Below are positions 27,379 to 37,788 of a DNA stretch of 64,000 bases, piece by piece (position 1 is the first letter of the stretch; the number at the start of each line of letters is the position of its first letter). Location: assembly GCA_027491075.1 (NCBI GenBank), contig JAIXWX010000002.1:159905-223904 (forward strand). Reading direction: 5' to 3'. Source of the stretch: Flavobacteriales bacterium (lineage in GTDB: Bacteria > Bacteroidota > Bacteroidia > Flavobacteriales_D > Sanyastnellaceae). Position numbers and translations under genes: made by a program. The notes under the pieces were generated by a model that was given only the letters and a program-made list of their open reading frames with translations, was not told where the DNA came from and did no database searches.

Positions 27379-30039
27379 TCAGTCTTTCTCCTGCAACCAC
27401 TTCGGCAATTTCTTTCCCTTCTTTGTGGTCTGCGACGGAGGAACATTTACAGGCGTTTCATCTTTCAACTGTCCTGATCCTTCTGATGGTTGCGCTGGCT
27501 GGCTTTCTTTCTTATCGTTTTCCTCCCATTCTACAGTTGTTACAGCGGATGGCCTTGTGTTTGTCTCTTGGTAAGCTCCCACATTGGCATCGTTCTTAAA
27601 AAGCCCAAACTCCTGCTTAAGAAGCGCTTTCATGTTTTGCTTTTCAGCAATTATTTCTTTTTGACGTTCCGTTTTAGCCGCATCCTTGTCTATTCCAAAC
27701 TGAGGGTTGTCTGTGGTGCCACGCATGTAAATGAACATTTGCTTCCCTAGACCATCGTCTTCTTCATTCAAATCTTTGTTCTTACGAACAAGAATATCCC
27801 TTAATCGAAAACCGATAGTATAATCAATGGTATTATCGAATCCATGTGTCCCACTAGCTGAAATATCCAACGCACTAGAACGAATATCCATTTGAGGAAT
27901 GACAATCTTCTTGTTTTTAATTTCAATGATGTTCTCCAACGTCGCAAATCGAATGTCCTTCATGCTTTCGGCGAATTTATCTTCATCCACAAACGGTGCG
28001 AGCCATTTGTTGCTCCGAATATATCCTGCAATTTCCTGGAGGGATTGCAAGCCCTTTAGTTGACCGTTTCGTATTTCAATATCAATTAAACTATGAAGTT
28101 TTCCCATGTCCATTTTCAGTCCATCAGACAAAGGAACTTCCAGTTGTATGGTAGCATTGGTTTGACCATCCAAATTTTGGTCTGTTATGAAGTTCTGTCC
28201 TAAGTTGTCCAAAGAGACAAACACTTTCTTGATATCCAAATCTTTCAGTTGAATAGCGCTTCGCAAAAAATAACTGGTCTCGTTCGTCTTTGAAAGGACT
28301 ATTTGAGCATTTACTTCTCCATCCGAGGTTTTAAAGGTTAAAGGATCAATAGTTAATACTTGACCTTTACATTGCATCGTAGTTCTTATGGCACCTGCTT
28401 CAAACTTTCCAAAAGTGAATTTATTGATCGCGGAATTCAATCGAAAGTCGATTCGCTTTGGCAACTCAAAATTGTAATTTCTATTCTCCGCAGAGCCTTC
28501 CGTTTTCTCAACTAAAGAAGTGAAGTCTATGGAACTGCTTGTGAAGTCTGCACTGACCTCGAGCCTTTCGTTCTCTGATAACAAAAAAGGAATAAGGTTT
28601 TGTAATTTACCCTGAATAGCAAAATCACTTCCATTGACCACTCCCTTCAACGTCTCAACATTCGCATTCTTGTCATCAAAGAGAATACTGGCCTGAATGC
28701 CCTCAAAGCTTCGATTTGAATTCTTCAGTTTAATTCTTGCATCGCTCAATAAAGCATTTCCTTGAGACTTTAACATATCTCTGTCGCTAGAACGAACGGG
28801 GCCTTGCAAATGAGTCTTTAATCCCAAACGCCCTTCGCAGACTTCAAGGGTATCCCAACCAAAAAACTGTTTCAAATCGCCCAATTGAACATCTGCTTCA
28901 ACATTCATGTCCACCGCTGGACGATCCAACGAATAAACAAATCCTGTGGCTTGGATGAATCCTCCCTCGAGAATCGATTTCAACGACCGAATGTGTAATT
29001 GATCTTGCTTTGATCCCTTAATATAACTCGCTGAGCACTCTAGTCCAGAAAGTGTAATCCCTGAATCCTCGTGCTCGACTTGGCCATTGGAAATATTAAA
29101 ATCTGCTGTTAAATCAGGCGTCTTTCCCGCATACGTACTTCCTTTTAACTGAAGTTGAAAAGACACGGAACCATCTGCATCATAATCCTCTGCCTTTTCT
29201 CTATAACTAGCGGGTAGTACACCAAATAAATCTTGCAATTCAATTTTGTTTCCAGTTACGGATAAATCGATGTTTGATTTTTCTCCGTTTATGTAATTGC
29301 ACTGAACCATAAATGGAACATCATCCACAGAAAGCTCACTCGGTCTAACCATATACCTACCTTCATCGGACAATACATCCATGGCTAACTCGGCCTTAAT
29401 CAAACGCGAGTCTATGTATTCTTCATCCCCACTTATTAAGGTTTTGATCTTCGCCTCGGTATTTACAACAAAACTCATTTGTTGTCCGGTAAAGTTGCCC
29501 TCCAGGGACAAAGAACTGGATTGAGCGTCGGCAAAAAACTGATCTCTCCTGTTTTCGTATATGAAGTGTAAATCGGTAATCTTCACTTCCTGAAGGTTCA
29601 TGGTAACCTTTGACGTGTCGGCATCCGACTCTTTGATAAAATGCCAGTTGTCTTCACCCTTCTTATTGATTTTCAAATAAGCCTTCGCACCCTTCCCTTT
29701 TATTTCGTTGATATCATATTTTCCTTTAATAATATCTGTCAGATCAAAAGCCAGATACAATTCAGAGGCAAATAATAAAGTGTCACGCTCAGGGAAAGTC
29801 TCTGGCACATATACGTCTGTAATCTTAATCGAGGCCTTTGGAAAGGTGGCCAAAAACGCCAAATCAATGCTTCCAATAGAAGCCTTTGTTTTCAGTTGTT
29901 TGTTAAATTGACTCACCGCATAGCCGACCACTTCATCCTTATATACCTGTATGACCACTAATCCTGTACCGACCAGCAGCAGTAGCAAGGCCAGTAGCAC
30001 CAAAAATGCTTTTTTTAAGATTATAAAAAATTTTCTCAT
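27379..30039 (-). CDS. AsmA-like C-terminal domain protein (envelope biogenesis)
   Basis: Start at MRKFFIILKKAFLVLLALLLLLVGTGLVVIQVYKDEVVGYAVSQFNKQLKTK; IKITDVYVPETFPERDTLLFASELYLAFDLTDIIKGKYDINEIKGKGAKAYLKINKKGEDNW; typical AsmA/DUF748-like beta-rich body. Confidence 0.82.
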   Translation of the reverse strand: MRKFFIILKKAFLVLLALLLLLVGTGLVVIQVYKDEVVGYAVSQFNKQLKTKASIGSIDLAFLATFPKASIKITDVYVPETFPERDTLLFASELYLAFDLTDIIKGKYDINEIKGKGAKAYLKINKKGEDNWHFIKESDADTSKVTMNLQEVKITDLHFIYENRRDQFFADAQSSSLSLEGNFTGQQMSFVVNTEAKIKTLISGDEEYIDSRLIKAELAMDVLSDEGRYMVRPSELSVDDVPFMVQCNYINGEKSNIDLSVTGNKIELQDLFGVLPASYREKAEDYDADGSVSFQLQLKGSTYAGKTPDLTADFNISNGQVEHEDSGITLSGLECSASYIKGSKQDQLHIRSLKSILEGGFIQATGFVYSLDRPAVDMNVEADVQLGDLKQFFGWDTLEVCEGRLGLKTHLQGPVRSSDRDMLKSQGNALLSDARIKLKNSNRSFEGIQASILFDDKNANVETLKGVVNGSDFAIQGKLQNLIPFLLSENERLEVSADFTSSSIDFTSLVEKTEGSAENRNYNFELPKRIDFRLNSAINKFTFGKFEAGAIRTTMQCKGQVLTIDPLTFKTSDGEVNAQIVLSKTNETSYFLRSAIQLKDLDIKKVFVSLDNLGQNFITDQNLDGQTNATIQLEVPLSDGLKMDMGKLHSLIDIEIRNGQLKGLQSLQEIAGYIRSNKWLAPFVDEDKFAESMKDIRFATLENIIEIKNKKIVIPQMDIRSSALDISASGTHGFDNTIDYTIGFRLRDILVRKNKDLNEEDDGLGKQMFIYMRGTTDNPQFGIDKDAAKTERQKEIIAEKQNMKALLKQEFGLFKNDANVGAYQETNTRPSAVTTVEWEENDKKESQPAQPSEGSGQLKDETPVNVPPSQTTKKGKKLPKWLQEKD

Positions 30040-30147
30040 CGGCGTTTCGAAATTAGAACACATAAGTCATTCCGAAATTTCATATCCGATCAAAAACTCA
30101 CACAACAGTGTGAACAGTCGCTCTAGATTTAGACTACCTTAGCAGGT

Positions 30148-30879
30148 ATGAATAAGCGTCAATTTATCAAAACCACAGGAATCCTTACTCTCGGTGCTTT
30201 CATTGCTCCCTCAGTAAGCTGCAGTTCTGTTTTGTCTTCCACTCAAATAACACCTTCACCTGTGGGATTTGAACTGCCTCCCTTGGGATATGCTTTCAAC
30301 GCACTCGAACCACACCTTGATGCTATGACTATGGAAATACATCATGACAAACATCATCAAGCATATGTAACAAACCTCAATAAGGCTTTGGAAAATAACA
30401 CCCCGCTCAAAGGACTTAGTATCGAGAATATTTGCATAACCATCACTTCTGATCAAACTGCGATTCGAAATAATGGGGGCGGTCATTACAACCATTCGAA
30501 GTTTTGGAAATGGATCGCTCCAGGTGGGGCAAATCAACCTCAGGGAACCTTATTGGATGCCATCAATACCTCTTTCGGATCGGTCGAAGAAATGAAAAAC
30601 AAGCTATCCGAAGCCGCAAAGTCACGCTTCGGTTCTGGCTGGGCATGGCTATCGGTAGATACAAGTAAGAAGCTATTCATCTCTAGCACTCCCAATCAGG
30701 ACAATCCGCTAATGATCAATTTGGTTGAAAAGCCGGGCACTCCCATCCTGGGGCTGGATGTGTGGGAACATGCATATTATCTGAAATATCAAAACCGACG
30801 TCCTGATTACATCAATGCCTTTTTTAATGTGATCAATTGGGATACTGTAGCACTCGACTATCAGAATGCTGTAAAATAA
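30148..30879 (+). CDS. Superoxide dismutase (Fe/Mn family) with N-terminal export signal
   Basis: LGYAFNALEPHLDAMTMEIHHDKHHQAYVTNLNKAL; NGGGHYNHSKFW; FGSGWAWL; LDVWEHAYYLKYQNRRPDYINAFF; N-term MNKRQFIKTTGILTLGAFIAPSVSCSS. Confidence 0.95.
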   Translation: MNKRQFIKTTGILTLGAFIAPSVSCSSVLSSTQITPSPVGFELPPLGYAFNALEPHLDAMTMEIHHDKHHQAYVTNLNKALENNTPLKGLSIENICITITSDQTAIRNNGGGHYNHSKFWKWIAPGGANQPQGTLLDAINTSFGSVEEMKNKLSEAAKSRFGSGWAWLSVDTSKKLFISSTPNQDNPLMINLVEKPGTPILGLDVWEHAYYLKYQNRRPDYINAFFNVINWDTVALDYQNAVK

Positions 30880-30880
30880 T

Positions 30881-32095
30881 CTACTTCCAAGCAAAACGAC
30901 GCATTAACATACCGACCAACCCGAAAGAAAAAAGACCTCCGATTATTACTACGGTAAGAAAAATTCCGATGACATCCAACCAGTCAATGGCAATGGGATA
31001 ATATTCTACCATCGCTCCTTCCATGGTCACAAGTCCAAATTGCATCTGTGCAAAACAGAGTCCCAGGCCCACTGTAGTTCCGATGACGGCGCCTAGAAAA
31101 TTGATGAAAAATCCTTCTAAAATGAAAATGCGCTCTATGCCCTTGCGTGTGAGCCCCATGCTCTCTAGTATATAGATATCTTTCTTTTTCTCAATAATCA
31201 ACATGGTCAATGACGCGATAATATTAAAACTCGCGATCAGTAAGATAAAGAAGAGTATCAAGAAGGTAAACCACTTCTCCGACGCGTTCGTTTTATAAAC
31301 CAAGGCATTCCGATCATACCGGGTTTGGATCGTTAAAGTCTCGGGCAATACCGAGGTTAGTTTTTCCTGTAAATCCTCAATGTCCGCATCGGCACGGGGT
31401 AGAATCTCTATTGCCGTTATTTCCTCTTCCATTCCAAACAGCTCGCGGGCAAATGACAACGTGACAAAAGTGTACTTGACGTCAAGTTCTGCATTAACGG
31501 AAAATGCACCGCTCACCATCACATTTGTTCGATTGAAGGCCCTTTCTTTAAATCGCGACAGCCTCTTTCCTCGAATAGGAGCGTTGATGCCCATTACAGG
31601 CGGCTCTCTATCGGGACGAGGCAACCTAAGTTCGCTCAAAACCCCAATTCCAACCACCGCGTAATTGATGCTGTCACGACTTAACTCAAAGTCGCCAAAG
31701 TACATCATGCTGTCTATTGGTGAAACTTCGGAATAATCATCTGAAACCCCTTTTACCGTGGTGACAGTATTGTAATCTCCGTATTGTAGCCACGCATCTT
31801 CCTCTATAATTCTACTCCATCGTTCCAATTCCGGATAAGAAGCCAGTGTTTCGTCCGCCACTAAACTATCTGGAAAGCTCTTTCCTTCCTTTGGTACAAT
31901 AGTCAATGCTGCATCAAAATTTGAAAACAACTGATGCACCAAATCTTCTATTCCATTGAAAGCACTCAATACTGTGATCATAGCGGCAGTAACAAAAGCT
32001 ACCACCGTCATAGAAATCATAGAAATAATATTGATAATGTTTCGCGACTTTTTAGCGAAGAGATAACGTCGGGAGATATAGAACGAAACATTCAT
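30881..32095 (-). CDS. FtsX/LolC-like ABC transporter permease
   Basis: MNVSFYISRRYLFAKKSRNIINIISMISMTVVAFVTAAMITVLSAFNGIEDLV; LIASFNIIASLTMLIIEKKKDIYILESMGLTRKGIERIFILEGFFI. Confidence 0.88.
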   Translation of the reverse strand: MNVSFYISRRYLFAKKSRNIINIISMISMTVVAFVTAAMITVLSAFNGIEDLVHQLFSNFDAALTIVPKEGKSFPDSLVADETLASYPELERWSRIIEEDAWLQYGDYNTVTTVKGVSDDYSEVSPIDSMMYFGDFELSRDSINYAVVGIGVLSELRLPRPDREPPVMGINAPIRGKRLSRFKERAFNRTNVMVSGAFSVNAELDVKYTFVTLSFARELFGMEEEITAIEILPRADADIEDLQEKLTSVLPETLTIQTRYDRNALVYKTNASEKWFTFLILFFILLIASFNIIASLTMLIIEKKKDIYILESMGLTRKGIERIFILEGFFINFLGAVIGTTVGLGLCFAQMQFGLVTMEGAMVEYYPIAIDWLDVIGIFLTVVIIGGLFSFGLVGMLMRRFAWK

Positions 32096-32102
32096 TGGCA
32101 GC

Positions 32103-32909
32103 TTACTTTCTAGCCACTACGATAAGTCCAGTGCCCGTAGAGTGATTCTGTGTGCTATCCAAATAATTTAGTAACAACGCAAACGGCATGACTACTAAAT
32201 AGTAAAATGGCAACAAAACCAAAAAGAGCTTGGAAATATTCAACATCCTCATCGGATAAGACATGCTCCATCTCCAAGAAATTTGTCCGGGTTTGCCATA
32301 ACTGTACTTAATCTCCATATCAGTAAAACCCGCTTGCTTCAATTTATCGGCCATGTCGGCAATAGAATATCCATTGCGCACGTGCTCTTCAATAAAACTC
32401 TCGTCGTCGTCATCGTGCGCATCGCTGCCGCCTTGATCACTGGGAGTACTAATGAGCAAGGTCGCGCCTTGCTTCATACTAGCGTAAAAATTCTTTAATA
32501 CATCAACATCTTCGAGAATATGTTCCATAACATCAACACAAAGCACTAAATCATAAGCCGAATCTTGACGGTACTTCGTTAAATCCTCCACACGAAATGT
32601 AACGTGATTTTTTCCCAAAGCTTTAAAAAATGCATTGCAATCGGATACTTGATCTTCCTTGACATCCACTCCCAAAAGGGAAACTTTGCCTGAGAAATTG
32701 CTCATGTAATAACTGTACTGACCAAAGCCTGAACCCGCATCAAGAATAGCTATAGGGCCGTTTATTGTTTTTCTCCAACTTCTCAATTCACGATGAATAT
32801 GCCAAGTGCGGAGGAGGAGAATGTCTAATAGCTTATAAAACAATATACGTAAATAGGGAGATCGATTGAAAAAATTCCCCAGTGTTTTCTTAATAGGATC
32901 GTAATGCAT
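32103..32909 (-). CDS. Class I SAM-dependent methyltransferase
   Basis: ILDAGSGFGQYSYYMSNFSGKVSLLGVDV ... YDLVLCVDVMEHILEDVDVLKNFYASMKQGATLLISTP. Confidence 0.85.
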   Translation of the reverse strand: MHYDPIKKTLGNFFNRSPYLRILFYKLLDILLLRTWHIHRELRSWRKTINGPIAILDAGSGFGQYSYYMSNFSGKVSLLGVDVKEDQVSDCNAFFKALGKNHVTFRVEDLTKYRQDSAYDLVLCVDVMEHILEDVDVLKNFYASMKQGATLLISTPSDQGGSDAHDDDDESFIEEHVRNGYSIADMADKLKQAGFTDMEIKYSYGKPGQISWRWSMSYPMRMLNISKLFLVLLPFYYLVVMPFALLLNYLDSTQNHSTGTGLIVVARK

Positions 32910-32918
32910 AAAGGAGAA

Positions 32919-33257
32919 TTATTTTTTTAATAAGCGATCTATTTCTTCGTAATAATCCAAGGAGTCGTCAATGTAAAATGCCAATGATGGCACCTTTCTC
33001 AATTGCTTTCCTACTGCATCCCCAAGTAATTTACGAATCAATGACGACTTTTCTTTCACCAACTCTAGACCAACTTCCTTTTTTTCTGTTGGGAAAAAAC
33101 TCAAATAAGCCTTTGCAACGCTCAAGTCAGGAGCCACGCGCACACTTGTTACAGTAACCATCATCCCGTCGAAATGCGTGTTCATGTTTTGCTGAAAAAC
33201 AATGCTCAACTCTCGCTTCAGCAAAGAAGCCATTTTTTCTAATCGAATACCAGACAT
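32919..33257 (-). CDS. rbfA: 30S ribosome-binding factor A (start set to 33257; ORF-track start over-extended)
   Basis: MSGIRLEKMASLLKRELSIVFQQNMNTHFDGMMVTVTSVRVAPDLSVAKAYLSFFPTEKKE...LRKVPSLAFYIDDSLDYYEEIDRLLKK. Confidence 0.9.
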   Translation of the reverse strand: MSGIRLEKMASLLKRELSIVFQQNMNTHFDGMMVTVTSVRVAPDLSVAKAYLSFFPTEKKEVGLELVKEKSSLIRKLLGDAVGKQLRKVPSLAFYIDDSLDYYEEIDRLLKK

Positions 33258-33320
33258 GCCACAAAGGTAAGTAAGAGCTTCTGATATACCTTCGCACTCT
33301 AAAATAATCGGTTTTCGGTC

Positions 33321-34589
33321 ATGAAAGTTTTTAAGTTCGGTGGCGCCTCTGTGAAAGATGCTGCGGCTGTTAAAAATGTAGCCTCCATCCTCGACAAATT
33401 TGCCGGAGAAAAAATCGTAGTAGTTGTATCTGCTATGGGCAAAGTAACCAATGCCCTTGAAGAAATTCATCGCAATAGGATCAAAGGAGAAAAAACTTCT
33501 GATTTAATTAAGACTTTAAAGCAATACCACGACACCATTGCCAAAGAGCTATTTGGAGACAACGCTCAAAATCGACTACACAGAGTACACGCTCTCTTTG
33601 AAGAGATGAATGAAAAAATCGGTTATCCGCGCTCTACCAATGAAGATGCTGATTACGACGCCATCGTGTCATACGGTGAACTATTCTCGACGGCATTGGT
33701 GCACGAATACTTGAGTGCTGAAGGCTTCAATGTTGCTTTCGCTGATGCTCGACAGATCATTCGCACCGACAACCGATTCAGAGATGCGCGGGTCGATTGG
33801 GGGAAGAGCGGAATGGGAGCAGAACAACTCAAGGCTAAGTTTGAAAAACACGACCTGATCATCATTCAAGGGTTCATCGGTAGTGATGCTATGGGAGCTC
33901 CCACCACCCTGGGAAGAGAGGGGAGCGACTTCACTGCGGCTATTTTGGCCTATCTTCTCCATGCGGAAAATGTAACCATCTGGAAGGATGTTCCCGGTAT
34001 GCTCAATGCAGATCCAAAATGGTTTGCGGATACCATAAAGTTGGATAAAATCTCATTTAAAGAAGCCATTGAACTGGCCTATTATGGAGCCAGTGTCATT
34101 CATCCAAAAACGATAAAGCCGCTTCAAAACAAGAACATCCCACTCTTTATCAAGTCATTTATTCACCCAGAAGCCATTGGCTCGGTGATCCAAGAAGATG
34201 ACACGTTCGACCATTTGGTGCCGAGCTTTATTTGCAAAGCAAATCAACTTCTTTTGAGCATCATTCCTAAAGATTTCAGTTTTGTGGTGGAAGACAATCT
34301 ACGCGAAATTTTTGACTTCTTATCGCAAACTGGAATACGCATTCACCTGATGGAAAACAGCGCTCTCAATTTCTCCATTTGCATTGATAAAGACGATCAT
34401 AAATTCAATCGTCTTTTGGATCTGTTGAAACCGAAATATAACTTTCGATTCAATGAAAATCTTCATCTACTGACTGCAAGGCACTACACTGAAGAAAATA
34501 TAAAAATGCTGATAAAAGACAAAGAGGTATTGCTTGAACAACGCAATCGACAAACTATTCGGTTTGTGGTGCGCCCTGTAGCGGTGTAA
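33321..34589 (+). CDS. lysC: Aspartate kinase
   Basis: MKVFKFGGASVKDAAAVKNVA; LGREGSDFTAAILAYLLHAENVTIWKDVPGMLNADPKWF; YYGASVIHPKTIKPLQNKNIPLFIKSF. Confidence 0.93.
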   Translation: MKVFKFGGASVKDAAAVKNVASILDKFAGEKIVVVVSAMGKVTNALEEIHRNRIKGEKTSDLIKTLKQYHDTIAKELFGDNAQNRLHRVHALFEEMNEKIGYPRSTNEDADYDAIVSYGELFSTALVHEYLSAEGFNVAFADARQIIRTDNRFRDARVDWGKSGMGAEQLKAKFEKHDLIIIQGFIGSDAMGAPTTLGREGSDFTAAILAYLLHAENVTIWKDVPGMLNADPKWFADTIKLDKISFKEAIELAYYGASVIHPKTIKPLQNKNIPLFIKSFIHPEAIGSVIQEDDTFDHLVPSFICKANQLLLSIIPKDFSFVVEDNLREIFDFLSQTGIRIHLMENSALNFSICIDKDDHKFNRLLDLLKPKYNFRFNENLHLLTARHYTEENIKMLIKDKEVLLEQRNRQTIRFVVRPVAV

Positions 34590-35310
34590 AAACAGGTAAG
34601 TTTCGTATCATGGTTTCTGCCGCCTCAATGGTCATGGATTGCTCTACTCTAAACGGAGCACTCTCCGTGCGACGAAGTGATTTCAAATAGGAACCAGAGT
34701 TTAACCTCTCTCCAAAATCATTGGCAATGCTTCGAATGTAAGTGCCCTTGGAGCAACGTATCCTAAAATGAACTTCCGGTAGCGCAATATGCGTCAATTC
34801 AAATACATCTATGTGAACCACCGTTCTTTTCATTTCAACCGGAATTCCGGCACGCGCTGATTCATACGCCCTCTTACCATCTATTTGCTTCGCCGAATAC
34901 ACTGGAGGAGTTTGCAATTGCTCGCCAAGAAAACTAGCCGCACAAGCATGTATCTGCTCGGAAGTAAGATGTTCAAAACCGAACGATCCTTCGGGTACCG
35001 TTTCAAGGTCAAAACTTGGCGTTACCTGACCCATCATGATGATCCCCGTGTATTCTTTCGTCCCCGTTTGAATTTCGTCAATTCGCTTGGTCCATCTCCC
35101 GCTGCATATCGCAAGTAACCCTGTAGCCAATGGATCAAGTGTACCTGCATGTCCAATCTTAAACTTAGGCGCCTTGCCATGTCTTCTAAGTAACCACTTA
35201 AGTCTTCCCACTACATCATGACTGGTCCAACCGAGTGGCTTATCTATTAGAAACAAGCCTCCTTCGAGTACTTCGTTTATATTTTCAAAAGCAAAAGGCT
35301 TGATATCCAT
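34555..35310 (-). CDS. truB: tRNA pseudouridine(55) synthase TruB
   Basis: LFLIDKPLGWTSHDVVGRLKWLLRRHGKAPKFKIGHAGTLDPLATGLL; TPPVYSAKQIDGKRAYESARAG; CSKGTYIRSIANDFGERL; start at MDIKPFAFENINEV. Confidence 0.94.
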   Translation of the reverse strand: MDIKPFAFENINEVLEGGLFLIDKPLGWTSHDVVGRLKWLLRRHGKAPKFKIGHAGTLDPLATGLLAICSGRWTKRIDEIQTGTKEYTGIIMMGQVTPSFDLETVPEGSFGFEHLTSEQIHACAASFLGEQLQTPPVYSAKQIDGKRAYESARAGIPVEMKRTVVHIDVFELTHIALPEVHFRIRCSKGTYIRSIANDFGERLNSGSYLKSLRRTESAPFRVEQSMTIEAAETMIRNLPVFTPLQGAPQTE

Positions 35311-35433
35311 GATGCAAAGATAATTCTCTTCCCCTTTTTCACTGTGAATGTAACCTTTCACCACCTCTATCCCGTTAAAGACCTCGTAAGTTCTCATGTA
35401 GAGATATTAGATAGTTTAATTGTTTTCATTTAT

Positions 35434-35473
35434 TCTGAAAGGCTACTCAACGGAGTGGCCTTTTAGTTTTTTG
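35434..35473 (+). terminator. Terminator-like hairpin upstream of the cobalamin adenosyltransferase gene
   Basis: GAAAGGCTACTC-AACG-GAGTGGCCTTTT with following AGTTTTTT; no obvious upstream + strand gene to terminate. Confidence 0.45.
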
Positions 35474-35652
35474 AAAAATCTGACCCAAGGTCCTAAATGC
35501 ATGAAAAGCGAAGAGAAAGCACTTTTTATCGCAGTGATCTCGGCGAGAATGGCATGTATTCCAATGCTTCTTATCTTTCACTTCTCGCTTGAAAATTGGG
35601 TATTTCTTTTTCTACTAGAACATCTCGATATTGCAACCGTTTTATTTACATC

Positions 35653-36198
35653 ATGAAGATTTATACTAAAAAAGGCGACGACGGCACTACCGGACTTCTT
35701 GGAGGCTCTCGCGTTCCCAAACATCATTTAAGAATAGAGGCCTACGGCACGGTAGACGAATTGAATTCCTACTTGGGAATATTGAGGGATACTTACTTGC
35801 CGTGTAAGTCAACGCTTATTGATATTCAAGAAAAGCTCTTCACCCTGGGCAGTCACTTGGCCGTTGAGCCGGGGCATGAAGGAAAAATGATGCTGCCGGA
35901 AATCACCGAACAAGATGTGGAACTCCTGGAACAGCAAATGGACAAAATGGACGAAACCCTTCCTCCAATGCGAAATTTCGTACTTCCTGGCGGTCATCCA
36001 GCTGTATCTCACTGCCATGTAGCTCGCACGATTTGCAGAAGAGCCGAAAGACTTGTCGTGGCTCTCAACGAGAACCAAAGCGTTCCTCCTACCATTCTTC
36101 ACTACCTAAATCGATTGAGCGATTTTCTATTTGTGCTTTCCAGAAAAATTTCCATGGATCTCAACGCGGAAGAAATCCCGTGGAAACCAAATAAGTAG
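35653..36198 (+). CDS. Cob(I)yrinic acid a,c-diamide adenosyltransferase, PduO type
   Basis: MKIYTKKGDDGTTGLLGGSRVPKHHLRIEAYGTVDELNSYLG; FVLPGGHPAVSHCHVARTICRRAERLVVAL; YLNRLSDFLFVLSRKI. Confidence 0.95.
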   Translation: MKIYTKKGDDGTTGLLGGSRVPKHHLRIEAYGTVDELNSYLGILRDTYLPCKSTLIDIQEKLFTLGSHLAVEPGHEGKMMLPEITEQDVELLEQQMDKMDETLPPMRNFVLPGGHPAVSHCHVARTICRRAERLVVALNENQSVPPTILHYLNRLSDFLFVLSRKISMDLNAEEIPWKPNK

Positions 36199-36287
36199 CT
36201 CTTATTCTCAAAACTACTTGACAAGGGCCCCTCGGATATCGTACTTTCGCCGCCCAATTTTAAAATCACAACACATTGATTTCGACC

Positions 36288-37340
36288 ATGAAACTAGGTC
36301 AGTTCAGGTACAAGTTACCCGAAGAACTGATTGCCCAATATCCCGCTAAACACCGCGACGAAGCCCGTTTAATGGTGGTTCATAAGAAAACCGGCAAGAT
36401 CGAGCACCGCATGTTTAAGGATGTTCTCGACTATTTTGACGAGGGCGATGTGATGGTCAACAATAATACCCGCGTCTTTCCCGCTCGCATGTACGGAAAT
36501 AAAGAAAAAACGGGTTCTATCATTGAAGTCTTCATGCTTCGCGAACTCAACGGTCAAAGCCTCCTTTGGGATACCGTTGTGGATCCAGCAAGAAAAATAA
36601 GAATCGGAAACAAGCTTTATTTTGGAAAAAACGATGAACTTGTTGCTGAGGTAATCGATAACACCACCTCGAGAGGACGTACGCTCAGATTTTTATTCGA
36701 CGGAACCCATGAAGAGTTCAAAAAACTCATTTATGAATTGGGTGAAACTCCTCTTCCAAAATACATCAAGCGTCCTGTAGAACCCGAGGATGAGTTTAGA
36801 TATCAGACCATTTACGCCAAACACGAAGGTGCCGTTGCTGCTCCAACTGCAGGTCTGCATTTCAGTCGTGAGCTCAGCAAGCGCCTTGAAATCAAAGGCA
36901 TTAACATGGCTGAACTTACCCTTCACATTGGATTGGGAACCTTTAGAACCGTAGAGGTGGAAGACCTTACAAAACATAAGACGGATAGCGAGCAACTGAT
37001 CATTCCAGCCGAAACAGCGGACATGGTGAACGAAGCGAAGGTAAATGGAAGAAGGGTGTGCGCTGTGGGAACAACGGTGTTGCGCGCTTTTGAAAGCAGC
37101 GTGAGCACCAACAACTTGCTTAAGCCTTTCGACGGCTGGAGCAGCAAGTTTATCTTCCCTCCTTACGATTTTCAAATTGCTGACAGCCTTATCACCAATT
37201 TCCACGAACCAGAAAGCGTGCTATTGATGATGACTACAGCATTCGGAGGATACGACTTAGTGATGGATGCTTACCAACAAGCCATTAAAGAAAAATACCG
37301 TTTCTTCTGCTACGGAGACGCGCTTTTGATTCTTAGTTAA
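36288..37340 (+). CDS. queA: S-adenosylmethionine:tRNA ribosyltransferase-isomerase
   Basis: [95 protein letters not shown]. Confidence 0.96.
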   Translation: MKLGQFRYKLPEELIAQYPAKHRDEARLMVVHKKTGKIEHRMFKDVLDYFDEGDVMVNNNTRVFPARMYGNKEKTGSIIEVFMLRELNGQSLLWDTVVDPARKIRIGNKLYFGKNDELVAEVIDNTTSRGRTLRFLFDGTHEEFKKLIYELGETPLPKYIKRPVEPEDEFRYQTIYAKHEGAVAAPTAGLHFSRELSKRLEIKGINMAELTLHIGLGTFRTVEVEDLTKHKTDSEQLIIPAETADMVNEAKVNGRRVCAVGTTVLRAFESSVSTNNLLKPFDGWSSKFIFPPYDFQIADSLITNFHEPESVLLMMTTAFGGYDLVMDAYQQAIKEKYRFFCYGDALLILS

Positions 37341-37371
37341 GGTGAATCATTTTTCACCTTATCTTCGTCAG

Positions 37372-37767
37372 ATGAGGCCTTGTTTTTTCTTCTTAATGCT
37401 GGTTTTCACTCTTCATTTAGAGGCTAGAACTCAAAAAATGAACTCCTCGGCATTGTCGCGCGCCTTTTTCAAAACAGAGGTAACGGGAGAGATTTCTCCA
37501 ACTGCGTTGGGGGAGTTCGTTATAAAGAAAGACAATCCAAGGCTAGTGGCCATTATGCTCAATGTTTCTTTAGGTATGTTTGGAGCACACCGAATGTACC
37601 TTGGAACAGACCTAAAAGTACCTATCCTCTACACCGTAACAATGGGAGGAGGAGCAGTAGTTTGGCTCATTGACCTTGGCCTGCTGATCGGTACCAATGA
37701 CATCACTCCGTTTTTGAATAACCCTCATTTTTTTATGTGGACTGAAAATGAGGCAACGCGAGAATAA
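37372..37767 (+). CDS. TM2 domain-containing protein
   Basis: NPRLVAIMLNVSLGMFGAHRMYLGTDLKVPILYTVTMGGGAVVWLIDLGLLIGT. Confidence 0.8.
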   Translation: MRPCFFFLMLVFTLHLEARTQKMNSSALSRAFFKTEVTGEISPTALGEFVIKKDNPRLVAIMLNVSLGMFGAHRMYLGTDLKVPILYTVTMGGGAVVWLIDLGLLIGTNDITPFLNNPHFFMWTENEATRE

Positions 37768-37788
37768 CTCTGCGTCTTACTATTGTTT

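Noticed and set aside
33258-33470. N-terminal extension of RbfA to 33470
   Set aside because: RbfA-like sequence starts at MSGIRLEK; the extra part overlaps the start of the opposite-strand aspartokinase gene.
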